From: Streptomyces sp. NK15101
Lineage (GTDB): Bacteria > Actinomycetota > Actinomycetes > Streptomycetales > Streptomycetaceae
Assembly (NCBI RefSeq): GCF_020400725.1
Contig: NZ_JAINVG010000045.1
Location: forward strand, 1 to 57,997
Direction: 5' to 3'
DNA length: 57,997 bases
Made by a program: the position numbers and the translations under genes. Within the stretch, counting starts at the first letter, position 1; every line of letters starts with the position of its first letter. This document shows, piece after piece, positions 33,076 to 41,041 of this stretch. Under the pieces are notes generated by a model. The model made no database searches. It saw only the letters and a list, made by a program, of their open reading frames with translations, and was not told the DNA's origin.

Positions 33076-33831
33076 TCAGACCTCGTAGACCGCGCCCGGT
33101 CTCGCCAGCTCCGACGGGCCCTTGTAGACCTCGCGGGCGTCCCGCAGGTTCCGCTCGCCGTCCGTCCACGGCGGGATGTGGGTGAGCACCAGGCGGCCCA
33201 CCCCCGCCCGGGCCGCGTGGGCGCCGGCCTCCCGCCCGTTGAGGTGGAGGTCCGGGACCTCCTCCTTGCCGTGGGTGAAGGAGGCCTCGCAGAGGAAGAG
33301 GTCGGCGCCTTCGGCGAGGTCGTGCAGCGCGTCGCAGACCCCGGTGTCCCCGGAGTACGTGAGCGAACGGCCGCCGTGCTCGACCCGGATGCCGTACGCC
33401 TCGACCGGGTGGCACACCTTCTCCGTACGGACGGAGAACGGGCCGATCCGGAAGCTGCCGCCGGACTTCAGCGTGTGGAAGTCGAAGACCTCGCTCATCG
33501 AGGTGGCCGAGGGCGTGTCGGCGTACGCCGTGGTCAGCCGCTGCTCGGCGCCCTCCGGCGCGTAGACGGGGAGCGCGTCGCAGCGCCCGCCCTCGTGCCG
33601 GTAGTAGCGGGCGACGAAGTACCCGCACATGTCGATGCAGTGGTCCGCGTGCAGGTGGCTGAGGAAGATCGCGTCGAGGTCGTACAGACCGATGTGGCGC
33701 TGCAGCTCGCCCAGGGCGCCGTTGCCCATGTCGAGGAGCAGCCGGAAGCCGTCGGCCTCGACGAGGTAGCTCGAACAGGCCGAGTCCGCGGACGGGAACG
33801 ACCCGGAGCAGCCGACGACGGTGAGCTTCAT
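33076..33831 (-). CDS. MBL-fold metallohydrolase
   Basis: 251 aa. The metallo-beta-lactamase fold with di-zinc motif LSHLHADHCIDM near residue 62, the later His in VCHPVEAYG, Asp in YSGDTGVCD and final His in VLTHIPPW. It resembles the RNase Z / cAMP phosphodiesterase-like branch rather than lactamases. The ATG at 33831 starts MKLTVVGCSGSFPSADSACS. Cytoplasmic; the substrate is probably a phosphodiester but not determinable. In Streptomyces this gene is conserved next to the nagE2 locus. Confidence 0.92.
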   Translation of the reverse strand: MKLTVVGCSGSFPSADSACSSYLVEADGFRLLLDMGNGALGELQRHIGLYDLDAIFLSHLHADHCIDMCGYFVARYYRHEGGRCDALPVYAPEGAEQRLTTAYADTPSATSMSEVFDFHTLKSGGSFRIGPFSVRTEKVCHPVEAYGIRVEHGGRSLTYSGDTGVCDALHDLAEGADLFLCEASFTHGKEEVPDLHLNGREAGAHAARAGVGRLVLTHIPPWTDGERNLRDAREVYKGPSELARPGAVYEV

Positions 33832-34033
33832 GGAGCGTGAACCTCCGTGGACGGGTGCGGGAAGCGCGCTGAGGGAGGGGAGGCTGTGCGGTCTGTCGAG
33901 CGTAAGGCGCGCCCGGGCCCGGCGCTCCTTCGTGGTGGCCCGTTGTGGGCGAACTCACGGGCTCTGTCACCGGTTCGGATGGATGGCGGGCCGCGGCGGC
34001 GGGGTGGTGCGCGCCCCGGTACCTTCTTGAGGT

Positions 34034-34495
34034 ATGGACACGTCGTGGTGGCCCGCGCTGGTCGCGGTCGTGGTGATCGCGCTGGCCGTGGCGCTCGCCG
34101 ACGGGCGGAAGCGGTCTTCGCGGCGGCCGGCGGGGCGGACGCGGCCGCCGGCGCGGCCGGTGCCGCGGGGGCGGGTGCCGGAGCGGCTTCCTCGGGCGGG
34201 GGAGATCTGGTGGGCGGACGTGCCGTACGAGGACGGGCCCGGGTCGAAGGACCGGCCCTGTCTGGTGCTCGCGGTACGGGGGGACAACGCGCTCGTCGCC
34301 AAGATCACCAGCAAGTACCACGACGAGCGGCCGGGGGTGATCGCGCTCCCGCCCGGCTCCGTGGGCGACGCCCAGGGGCGGCCCAGCTTCCTGGAGACGG
34401 ACGAGCTGCGGGACGTGCCGGTGTGGGAGTTCCGGCGGAGGGTGGGGACGGCGGACCCGGTCGTGTGGGACCAGGTCCGCCATCTCACGCGGTAG
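34034..34495 (+). CDS. Membrane-anchored PemK/MazF family protein
   Basis: 153 aa. One N-terminal membrane segment (about residues 5-23, WWPALVAVVVIALAVALAD) is followed by an Arg/Pro-rich linker (26-50) and a MazF/PemK domain (about 53-153): RAGEIWWADVPYEDG, KDRPCLVLAVRG with the RNA-binding Arg-Pro, LVAKITSKYH, and LETDELRDVPVW. MazF relatives are sequence-specific endoribonucleases. No antitoxin gene lies on either side (upstream is a divergent metallohydrolase, downstream convergent cysM). The tether and lack of antitoxin suggest a housekeeping or regulatory role instead of a classical toxin. Confidence 0.88.
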   Translation: MDTSWWPALVAVVVIALAVALADGRKRSSRRPAGRTRPPARPVPRGRVPERLPRAGEIWWADVPYEDGPGSKDRPCLVLAVRGDNALVAKITSKYHDERPGVIALPPGSVGDAQGRPSFLETDELRDVPVWEFRRRVGTADPVVWDQVRHLTR

Positions 34496-34508
34496 CTTTC
34501 CGCGGGGC

Positions 34509-34538
34509 GCCTACGGGTGCGGGGCCTACGGGTGCGGG
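34509..34538. repeat. 15-bp exact tandem repeat after the PemK-like gene
   Basis: GCCTACGGGTGCGGG is present twice in tandem, starting 14 bp after the stop codon, with a third truncated start GCCGGG. Confidence 0.85.
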
Positions 34539-34545
34539 GCCGGGC

Positions 34546-34660
34546 GACAGGAGCCCGGGCCCGGCAGGGGGCGCCGTCCGGTGTGCCCGCCCTCCCCCGA
34601 GCTCTCGGCTTCGCTCGGGCAGGGGGATCCCCCTCGCCCCTGGCGGACGATCGCCCGCAC
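34546..34660. repeat. Dispersed intergenic palindromic element, copy A
   Basis: About 115 bp similar (roughly 80%) to 51471-51584. The best conserved part is CCTCCCCCGAGCTCTCGGCT at 34591-34610, followed by CGCTCGGGCAGGGGG, so the core folds back on itself. Both copies lie between convergent genes (here the PemK-like gene and cysM), which suggests a terminator-like REP element. Confidence 0.8.
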
Positions 34661-34672
34661 CTCCTGCGCCTC

Positions 34673-35623
34673 CTACGCCCAGAGCTGGCCCTGGACCGCT
34701 TCGATCGCTTCCTCCGTCGTCTTGGCCGTGTAGAGGCCCGTCGACAGGTACTTCCAGCCGCCGTCCGCGACGACGAAGGCGATGTCGGCGGACTCGCCCG
34801 CCTTGAGCGCCTTGTTGCCGACTCCGATGGCCGCGTGCAGGGCGGCGCCGGTGGAGACCCCCGCGAAGATGCCCTCCTGCTGGAGGAGTTCGCGGGTGCG
34901 GGTGACCGCGTCGGCGGAGCCGACCGAGAAGCGGGTGGTGAGGACGGAGGCGTCGTACAGCTCGGGCACGAAGCCCTCGTCGAGGTTGCGCAGGCCGTAG
35001 ACGAGGTCGTCGTAGCGCGGCTCGGCGGCGACGATCTTGACGTCGGGCTTGTGCTCGCGCAGGTAGCGGCCGACGCCCATCAGCGTTCCCGTCGTGCCGA
35101 GGCCGGCGACGAAGTGGGTGATGGAGGGGAGGTCGGCGAGGATCTCGGGGCCGGTGGTGGCGTAGTGGGCACCCGCGTTGTCCGGGTTGCCGTACTGGTA
35201 GAGCATCACCCAGTCGGGGTGCTCCTCGGAGAGCTCCTTGGCGACCCGTACGGCCGTGTTGGATCCCCCGGCCGCCGGGGAGGAGATGATCTCCGCGCCC
35301 CACATGGCGAGCAGCTGGCGGCGCTCCTCGCTGGTGTTCTCGGGCATGACGCAGACGATGCGGTAGCCCTTGAGCTTGGCGGCCATGGCGAGGGAGATGC
35401 CGGTGTTGCCGCTGGTCGGCTCCAGGATGGTGCAGCCGGGGGTGAGGCGGCCGTCCTTCTCCGCCTGCTCGATCATGTGGAGCGCGGGGCGGTCCTTGAC
35501 CGAGCCGGTGGGGTTGCGGTCCTCCAGCTTCGCCCAGATGCGGACGTCGTCCGAGGGCGAGAGCCGGGGGAGGCGGACCAGCGGCGTGTTGCCGACGGCG
35601 GCCAGCGAGGAGTCGTAACGCAT
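34673..35623 (-). CDS. cysM: Cysteine synthase CysM (thiocarboxylate-dependent)
   Basis: 316 aa PLP enzyme. The Schiff-base lysine is Lys43 in NPTGSVKDRPA; the phosphate loop is TSGNTG near 73; GTTGTLMGVG near 175 binds PLP. Its linkage to cysO and mec identifies it as the O-phosphoserine/CysO-thiocarboxylate-dependent cysteine synthase known from Mycobacterium, rather than the sulfide-dependent CysK. It starts 3 bp after the cysO stop, so the two are one operon. C-terminal TAKTTEEAIEAVQGQLWA. Confidence 0.95.
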   Translation of the reverse strand: MRYDSSLAAVGNTPLVRLPRLSPSDDVRIWAKLEDRNPTGSVKDRPALHMIEQAEKDGRLTPGCTILEPTSGNTGISLAMAAKLKGYRIVCVMPENTSEERRQLLAMWGAEIISSPAAGGSNTAVRVAKELSEEHPDWVMLYQYGNPDNAGAHYATTGPEILADLPSITHFVAGLGTTGTLMGVGRYLREHKPDVKIVAAEPRYDDLVYGLRNLDEGFVPELYDASVLTTRFSVGSADAVTRTRELLQQEGIFAGVSTGAALHAAIGVGNKALKAGESADIAFVVADGGWKYLSTGLYTAKTTEEAIEAVQGQLWA

Positions 35624-35626
35624 GGA

Positions 35627-35905
35627 TCAGACCATGCCGCCGGCGACGGCCGGCAGGATCGTGACGTTGTCGCCGTCGGTGAGCTTGGTCTCGATGCCGT
35701 CGAGGAAGCGGACGTCCTCGTCGTTCAGGTAGACGTTGACGAAGCGGCGGAGCTTGCCGCCGTCGACGATGCGCGCCTCGATCCCGGTGTGGCGGGTCTC
35801 CAGGTCGGCGAAGAGCTCGGCGAGGGTCCCGCCCTTGCCCTCGACGGCCTTCTCGCCGTCGGTGTAGGTGCGGAGGATGGTCGGGATGCGGACCTCGATG
35901 GCCAT
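35627..35905 (-). CDS. cysO: Sulfur carrier protein CysO (MoaD/ThiS family)
   Basis: 92 aa beta-grasp protein from ATG 35905 with AGGAGAG upstream. The body matches CysO (VEVRIPTILRTYTDG-type start, LRRFVNVYLNDEDVRFLDG). The essential Gly-Gly is at 89-90 but is followed by Met91-Val92, so the protein must lose two residues before thiocarboxylation at the C-terminus. The neighbouring JAMM peptidase gene mec is the obvious candidate. It delivers sulfur to CysM to make CysO-Cys, which Mec then hydrolyses. Confidence 0.95.
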   Translation of the reverse strand: MAIEVRIPTILRTYTDGEKAVEGKGGTLAELFADLETRHTGIEARIVDGGKLRRFVNVYLNDEDVRFLDGIETKLTDGDNVTILPAVAGGMV

Positions 35906-35998
35906 GGCGTGGGCTCTCCTGTCGGAAGTGGCGTGATGGGCGCGCTTCTGTGGCCCCGCGCGGAGGGGGTCGTACGGTGAGGGCGCTCGGCCGGTCGC

Positions 35999-36127
35999 TC
36001 AGAGCGCAGCGCGTGCGGTACGGCGTGCAGTACAGATCGCGCTGGCGAGGCGGCACAGGTCGACGTGCAGGCGTGCCACGAGCAGGGTGGTGCTCGGAGT
36101 CTCTTCGCTCACGTCGTGGGAAACCAT
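35999..36127 (-). CDS. Putative cysteine-operon leader peptide
   Basis: 42-aa small ORF from ATG 36127. The middle LLVARLHVDLCRLASAICTA matches a family of short Streptomyces leader peptides found before sulfur-assimilation genes; its two cysteines sit in HVDLC and SAIC. It ends 93 bp before cysO. A -10-like TACGAT lies a few bases before the ATG, so the mRNA may be leaderless. Translation of the Cys codons could sense charged tRNA-Cys and set cysO-cysM expression. GTG at the VSEE position is an alternative start. Confidence 0.72.
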   Translation of the reverse strand: MVSHDVSEETPSTTLLVARLHVDLCRLASAICTARRTARAAL

Positions 36128-36329
36128 GGGCTCATCGTATCGATTCCCGGTCCGGGTTTCGGAATGTGATCTCACACTGTGGATGGTTTCTGACCGACTG
36201 GCGGACCGCACAAGTGGAGGGGGCCCTTCGCGCGGGGTGGAGGGCGTCCGTCCGGCATGCCGGGGGGGCCCTCCGTCCCTCTCGCGCACTTCCGACGGCG
36301 CCCTGCTCGCCGGGGCCGCCGGTCGCGTC

Positions 36330-36755
36330 CTACTCGTACGCCTCCACGACCTTGACCTCCTCCTCCGTCACGACGCCGTCGACGATCGTGTAGGAGCGGA
36401 ACTGGAAGGGGCCGGCGCCGTCGGCGTCGGCGGTGGAGACGAGGACGTAGTGGGCGTTCGGCTCGTTCGCGTAGGAGATGTCCGTGCGGGACGGGTAGGC
36501 CTCGGTCGCGGTGTGCGAGTGGTAGACGATGACGGGCTCCTCGTCCCGGTCGTCCATGTCGCGGTAGAGCTTGAGCAGGTCCCCGGAGTCGAACTCGTAG
36601 AAGGTGGGCGAGCGGGCGGCGTTGAGCATCGGGATGAACCGCTCGGGGCGTCCGCTGCCGACGGGGCCCGCGACCACGCCGCAGGCCTCGTCGGGGTGGT
36701 CCGCGCGGGAGTGCTCCACGATCTGGTCGTACAGGGCCTGGGTGATGGTCAGCAT
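36330..36755 (-). CDS. mec: JAMM/MPN+ metalloprotease Mec (CysO-cysteine peptidase)
   Basis: 141 aa. The JAMM motif is complete: Glu23 (DEACGVV), His79 and His81 (VYHSHT), Ser89 and Asp92 (YPSRTDIS), co-ordinating one zinc. In Mycobacterium Mec+ cleaves the CysO-Cys isopeptide-like bond to free cysteine; in related bacteria Mec also trims residues after the Gly-Gly. Both activities fit the CysO encoded nearby (ending GGMV). Same strand as cysO-cysM but separated by the leader peptide region, so it is probably transcribed separately or through. Confidence 0.93.
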   Translation of the reverse strand: MLTITQALYDQIVEHSRADHPDEACGVVAGPVGSGRPERFIPMLNAARSPTFYEFDSGDLLKLYRDMDDRDEEPVIVYHSHTATEAYPSRTDISYANEPNAHYVLVSTADADGAGPFQFRSYTIVDGVVTEEEVKVVEAYE

Positions 36756-36774
36756 GCCGACAGGATAAGCAGAC

Positions 36775-36811
36775 GGGCCGTTCCGTACCGATGTTTGGTA
36801 CGGAACGGCCC
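36775..36811 (-). terminator. Terminator of the amino-acid permease gene
   Basis: A perfect 15-bp stem, GGGCCGTTCCGTACC (36775-36789) with its complement at 36797-36811, loop GATGTTT, between the permease stop and the mec start. Confidence 0.92.
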
Positions 36812-36831
36812 GGATGCTGAGACCTTGCAGG

Positions 36832-38268
36832 TCAGGAGCGCTTCGCGAAGGCCGCGCCCTCGGGGTTGCGGGCCTTGAGGACCAGGTAGGAGACGGCGAG
36901 GACCAGGCCCCAGACCGGCGCGCCGTACAGCGCGACCCGGTTGTCCGCGTCCATGCCCATGGTCACGACGACCATGCCGATGAAGGCGAGCGAGAAGACG
37001 CTGAACCAGATGCCGCCCGGCGCCTTGAAGGAGGACTGGGGCAGCTCGCCGCGGTCGGCCTTGAGCCGGTAGCGGATCTGGCAGATCAGGATGACGATCC
37101 AGGCCCACATGCCGGAGATGGTGGCGAAGGAGACGACGTAGTTGAACGCCTCGCCGGGCCACTGGTAGTTGACCCAGACGCCGACCATCATGAGCGCGGC
37201 CGAGAACGTGGTGCCCACCAGCGGGGTGCCGGACTTGGTCAGGCGGGTGAAGACCTTCGGGCCCTGGCCGTTGAGCGCGAGGTCGCGCAGCATGCGGCCG
37301 GTGGAGTACATGCCCGAGTTGCAGGAGGACAGGGCCGCCGTGAGGACGACGAAGTTGACGATCGCGGCGCCGATGCCGAGGCCCATCTTCTCGAAGGCCG
37401 CGACGAACGGGCTGACGCCCGGCTTGAACGCGGTCCACGGGACGACCGAGAGGATCATGATCAGCGCGCCGACGTAGAAGACGGCGATGCGCCACGGCAC
37501 GGTGTTGATCGCCTTCGGCAGGACCGTCTTGGGGTCCTTCGACTCGCCCGCCGTCACGCCGACCAGCTCGACCGCGAGGAACGCGAACATGACCATCTGG
37601 AGGGTCATCAGGGTCGAGAAGATGCCGTCGTCGCCGGCGAAGAAGCCGCCGAGGTCCCACAGGTGGGTGACGGAGGCGGTGGCGCCGGCGTCGGAGAAGC
37701 CGAGGGTGAGGATGCCGGCGCAGATCAGGATCATGCCGATGATCGCGGTGACCTTGACCATGGAGAACCAGAACTCCAGCTCACCGAAGAGCTTCACGGA
37801 GATCAGGTTGGCGCCGTAGAGGATCACGGTGAAGACGAGGGCGGAGAGCCACTGCGGGATGTCCCACCAGTACGTCATGTAGGTGGCCGCGGCGGTGACC
37901 TCGGTGATGCCGGTGACGACCCAGAAGAGCCAGTACGTCCAGCCGGTCGCGAAGCCCGCGAAGGGGCCGATGAACTCGCGGGCGTACTCCGAGAAGGAGC
38001 CCGACACCGGGCGGTACATGAGGAGCTCGCCGAGCGCCCGCATGATGAAGAAGATGACGAGGCCCGCGATGGCGTACGCGAGGATCAGGCTGGGTCCCGC
38101 GATGGAGATGCCCTTGCCCGCGCCGAGGAAGAGCCCGGTGCCGATGGCACCGCCGATCGCGATCATCTGGATCTGCCGGGCGCCGAGTGCCCGGTGGTAA
38201 CCCTCGCCCGAGGCGGAGTCCGCGGCCTCATTGCCGTCGTGCTGCTTGTCGACCTGCACTGAGGTCAT
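36832..38268 (-). CDS. Amino-acid permease (APC family)
   Basis: 478 aa, twelve membrane segments. N-terminal signature MIAIGGAIGTGLFLGAGKG near residue 36 (amino-acid carboxylate and amino-group binding loop), ALGELLMYRPVSGSFSEYAREF near 80, SCNSGMYSTGRML near 325. It belongs to the AAT branch (AnsP, GabP, AroP-like). The C-terminal tail is short and cytoplasmic. Single transcript, ended by the terminator at 36775-36811. Exact amino acid is not determinable. Confidence 0.94.
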   Translation of the reverse strand: MTSVQVDKQHDGNEAADSASGEGYHRALGARQIQMIAIGGAIGTGLFLGAGKGISIAGPSLILAYAIAGLVIFFIMRALGELLMYRPVSGSFSEYAREFIGPFAGFATGWTYWLFWVVTGITEVTAAATYMTYWWDIPQWLSALVFTVILYGANLISVKLFGELEFWFSMVKVTAIIGMILICAGILTLGFSDAGATASVTHLWDLGGFFAGDDGIFSTLMTLQMVMFAFLAVELVGVTAGESKDPKTVLPKAINTVPWRIAVFYVGALIMILSVVPWTAFKPGVSPFVAAFEKMGLGIGAAIVNFVVLTAALSSCNSGMYSTGRMLRDLALNGQGPKVFTRLTKSGTPLVGTTFSAALMMVGVWVNYQWPGEAFNYVVSFATISGMWAWIVILICQIRYRLKADRGELPQSSFKAPGGIWFSVFSLAFIGMVVVTMGMDADNRVALYGAPVWGLVLAVSYLVLKARNPEGAAFAKRS

Positions 38269-38512
38269 GGTGGTGCGCCTTTCTCCATGCTGATCCGCGC
38301 GACTGCGAGTGCGTCTGCCGCGGATCAGATCCTGATCCCCCCGGATGTGGATGGAGTGCTACCGGCGGTCAGCCGGCCCGAGCGCCCTCGGGAACAGGGG
38401 TGGCGTGCCCGAGTGGTCGTGAAGATTTATCACGGCGTGGGAGGTGATCGACGGAGTTGCGTGTGGCGCACACCACAAAAAAATACGGACAAAGGGAGCG
38501 CAAGATGGCCAG
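38269..38512. other. Intergenic region upstream of the permease gene
   Basis: Contains the permease promoter region and a stretch CACCACAAAAAAATACGG near 38471 of unusually low GC. No gene or clear operator apart from the nested inverted repeat that follows at 38513. Confidence 0.4.
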
Positions 38513-38558
38513 GCGGACGCTCTGATAACGCATTCGTTATCCGGATTTGAGCGTCCGC
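38513..38558 (-). terminator. Nested inverted repeat downstream of the clpS-DUF2017 operon
   Basis: Outer 10-bp perfect arms GCGGACGCTC (38513-38522) and GAGCGTCCGC (38549-38558) enclose a second perfect inverted repeat, GATAACG (38524-38530) and CGTTATC (38535-38541). It lies 32 bp beyond the DUF2017 stop. It could be the operon terminator with a structured loop, or a DNA-binding site. Confidence 0.55.
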
Positions 38559-38589
38559 TGAGCGAACGCCCCCTGTCGCGGGGATGGCG

Positions 38590-39174
38590 CTACGGCATCA
38601 GGGTCGCGACGAGCGACTCCTGGAGCGCCCCCAGCCAGAGGTACGCCATCACCATCGGCTTGCGCGGGTCGGAGTCCGGCAGCCGGTACAGCTGCTCGCT
38701 GTCCTCGTCGTCCGTGACCTCCAGGCGGGTGCCGATGGTCAGCCGGAGGTCGTTGAGCGCGCCGAGCCAGGACCGGGACTCGTCCGGGGTGAGCTTCAGG
38801 ATCGCGCCGCCCTCCCCCGCCGCCTCCGCGGAGAGGGAGTCCAGGGCGCGCACGACCGCGAGGGCGTCCTCGCGCTTGCGGGCCCGCAGGTCGTTCTCGG
38901 TGTAGCGGCGGAAGTCGGAGGCGGCCGCCCGCAGCTCCTCGCTGTCGTCCCCGTACGCGTCGGGGAAGAGGCGCCGCAGCGCGGGGTCGGACGGCGGCTC
39001 GCTCGGCCCCTCGGCGAAGAGCGCGGCCAGCGGGTCCTCGTCCGCGGCGGGCTCGTCGCCCGGGCCGATCAGCTCCATGAGCTGGACGGCGAGGGAGCGG
39101 AGGATGGAGATCTCGACGTCGTCGAGCGCGACGGCCGCGCCGCCGCCCGGCAGGGCCTCGAACTGCCCGGCCAT
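38590..39174 (-). CDS. DUF2017 domain-containing protein
   Basis: 194 aa from ATG 39174, whose A is shared with the clpS stop (TGATG), indicating tight coupling. Helical, with the DUF2017 features DVEISILRSLAVQLMELI near 30, PALRRLFPDAYGDDSEELRAA (split PALRRLFPDAY, SEELRAAASDF) near 85 and RLPDSDPRKPMVMAYLWLG near 170. It is invariably next to clpS in actinobacteria; function unknown, likely related to ClpS-ClpCP proteolysis. Confidence 0.9.
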   Translation of the reverse strand: MAGQFEALPGGGAAVALDDVEISILRSLAVQLMELIGPGDEPAADEDPLAALFAEGPSEPPSDPALRRLFPDAYGDDSEELRAAASDFRRYTENDLRARKREDALAVVRALDSLSAEAAGEGGAILKLTPDESRSWLGALNDLRLTIGTRLEVTDDEDSEQLYRLPDSDPRKPMVMAYLWLGALQESLVATLMP

Positions 39175-39479
39175 CAGACGCGGTCCTGGGAGAGGGTCGC
39201 CCACAGGCCGTAGCCGTGCATCGCCTGCACGTCCCGTTCCATCTCCTCGCGGGTGCCGCTGGAGACCACCGCGCGGCCCTTGTTGTGCACGTCGAGCATC
39301 AGCTTGTGCGCCTTGTCCTTGGAGTATCCGAAGTACGACTGGAAGACGTACTCCACATAGCTCATCAGGTTGACCGGATCGTTGTGCACGAGGGTCACCC
39401 AGGGCACGTCGGGTTCGACGACCGCGGAGACCTCCTCGGCCGATTCCGTACGTTCGATCTCAATAGGCGCGACGCTCAC
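39174..39479 (-). CDS. clpS: ATP-dependent Clp protease adaptor ClpS
   Basis: 101 aa. The N-degron adaptor: WVTLVHNDPVNLMSYVEYVF (substrate-pocket Asn-Asp) near residue 27-46, and MLDVHNKGRAVVSSGTREEMERDV near 62-85. It hands N-end-rule substrates to ClpC/ClpA-ClpP. The preceding about 25 acidic residues form the flexible N-terminal extension. Divergent from pncB across 126 bp. Confidence 0.96.
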   Translation of the reverse strand: MSVAPIEIERTESAEEVSAVVEPDVPWVTLVHNDPVNLMSYVEYVFQSYFGYSKDKAHKLMLDVHNKGRAVVSSGTREEMERDVQAMHGYGLWATLSQDRV

Positions 39480-39564
39480 TCACCCCATGTTGTCACCCCT
39501 GGGGGGCGGTCGCGCAAACGGGGCGCGCCCACGCCTGCCGAACGGCGGTGCACTCCCCGCGATA

Positions 39565-39587
39565 GAAATCGTCACTCTGACGATTTC
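39565..39587. promoter_or_regulatory. 23-bp perfect palindrome, candidate pncB operator
   Basis: GAAATCGTCA-CTC-TGACGATTTC, with 10-bp perfect arms, 18 bp before the pncB start codon. Probably the binding site of an NAD-salvage regulator (NrtR- or NiaR-type role inferred, not identified). Confidence 0.7.
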
Positions 39588-39605
39588 TGCGCTAGCATCA
39601 CTGAC

Positions 39606-40934
39606 ATGAACGCTGCGGACCTTGGGCTGCCGGTGGACGTGCCGTCGACCGCGCTCTTCACCGATCAGTACGAGCTGACCATGCTCCAGGCGGCCCTGCG
39701 GGCCGGCACCGCCGACCGGCGCTCCGTCTTCGAGGTCTTCACCCGGCGGCTGCCCGAGGGGCGGCGCTACGGCGTCCTCGCGGGCGTCGGCCGGGTCCTG
39801 GACGCCGTCGAGAACTTCCGGTTCGACCCCGCCGTCCTGGGCTTCCTGCGGGAACGCTCCATCGTCGACGAGCCGACCCTGGAATGGCTCGCCCGCTACC
39901 GCTTCTCCGGCGACATCTGGGGCTACCCCGAGGGCGAGGTGTACTTCCCCGGCTCCCCCGTGCTGCGCGTCGAGGGCTCCTTCGCGGAGTGCGTGCTCCT
40001 GGAGACCGTGATCCTCTCGATCCTCAACCACGACTCGGCCATCGCGGCCGCCGCCTCCCGCATGTCGGCCGCGGCCGGCGGACGGCGCCTGATCGAGATG
40101 GGCGCCCGCCGCACCCACGAGCTGGCGGCCGTCGCCGCCTCCCGCGCCGCGTACGTCGGAGGCTTCGACTCGACCTCCGACCTCGCGGCCGGCTTCCGCT
40201 ACGGCATCCCGACCGTCGGCACCTCCGCCCACGCCTTCACCCTGCTCCACGACAGCGAGCGGGACGCCTTCCGGGCCCAGGTGGAGACCCTGGGGCGCGG
40301 CACGACCCTGCTCGTCGACACCTACGACGTGACCGAGGCCGTCCGTACCGCCGTCGAGATCGCCGGACCCGAGCTGGGGGCCGTACGGATCGACTCCGGC
40401 GACCTGCTGCTCGTCGCGCACCGGGTGCGGGCGCAGCTCGACGAGCTGGGCGCCCGGGACACGAAGATCGTGGTCACCTCGGACCTCGACGAGTACGCCA
40501 TCGCCTCGCTCGCGGCGGCCCCCGTCGACGCGTACGGAGTGGGCACGCAGCTGGTCACCGGCAGCGGTCACCCCACCTGCTCGATGGTCTACAAGCTGGT
40601 CGCCCGGGCCGCCTCGGCCGACCCGAAGGCGCCCCTGGTGCCGGTGGCCAAGAAGTCGCTGGGCGGCAAGGCCTCCGTCGGCGGCCGCAAGTGGGCGGCG
40701 CGCCGGCCCGACGCGGCCGGGGTCGCCGAGGCGGAGGTCGTGGGCACCGGACCGGTCCCGCCGGAGCTCGCCGACCACCAGCTGCTCGTCGAGCTGGTCA
40801 AGGGCGGCGACGTGGTGGCCCGGGAGCCCCTGGAGGCCGCCAGGTCCCGGCACATCGCGGCCCGCGAGGGGCTGCCGATGTCGGCGATGCAGCTGTCGCG
40901 GGGCGAGCCGGTCCTGCCGACCGAGTACGCCTGA
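39606..40934 (+). CDS. pncB: Nicotinate phosphoribosyltransferase
   Basis: 442 aa from ATG 39606. Converts nicotinate, PRPP and ATP to nicotinate mononucleotide in NAD salvage. Characteristic: FTDQYELTMLQAALRAG near residue 18, EMGARRTHELAA near 160, FDSTSDLAAGFRYGIPTVGT (split GGFDSTSDLAAG, YGIPTVGTSAHAF) near 180-200, and GAVRIDSGDLL near 258 at the phosphate site. It is followed by pncA in the same direction after a 175-bp spacer that carries tandem repeats and a hairpin. Confidence 0.95.
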   Translation: MNAADLGLPVDVPSTALFTDQYELTMLQAALRAGTADRRSVFEVFTRRLPEGRRYGVLAGVGRVLDAVENFRFDPAVLGFLRERSIVDEPTLEWLARYRFSGDIWGYPEGEVYFPGSPVLRVEGSFAECVLLETVILSILNHDSAIAAAASRMSAAAGGRRLIEMGARRTHELAAVAASRAAYVGGFDSTSDLAAGFRYGIPTVGTSAHAFTLLHDSERDAFRAQVETLGRGTTLLVDTYDVTEAVRTAVEIAGPELGAVRIDSGDLLLVAHRVRAQLDELGARDTKIVVTSDLDEYAIASLAAAPVDAYGVGTQLVTGSGHPTCSMVYKLVARAASADPKAPLVPVAKKSLGGKASVGGRKWAARRPDAAGVAEAEVVGTGPVPPELADHQLLVELVKGGDVVAREPLEAARSRHIAAREGLPMSAMQLSRGEPVLPTEYA

Positions 40935-41041
40935 CCCCGGACCCGCGGCAGCCCTCGGTGCCGCACGCCCGACCCCGGACCCGCGGCAGCCCTCGGTGCC
41001 GCACGCCCGATCCCGGACACGCAGGAGTGCTCGGTGACGCC
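40932..41041. repeat. 38-bp tandem repeat starting at the pncB stop codon
   Basis: Unit 1 40932-40969 begins exactly with the TGA of pncB, unit 2 40970-41007 is identical except for the first base, and a degenerate partial third runs to about 41041. Confidence 0.92.

Noticed and set aside
34034..34495. Classical MazEF toxin-antitoxin pair
   Set aside because: No antitoxin-like ORF with a ribosome-binding site was found within several hundred bases on either side.
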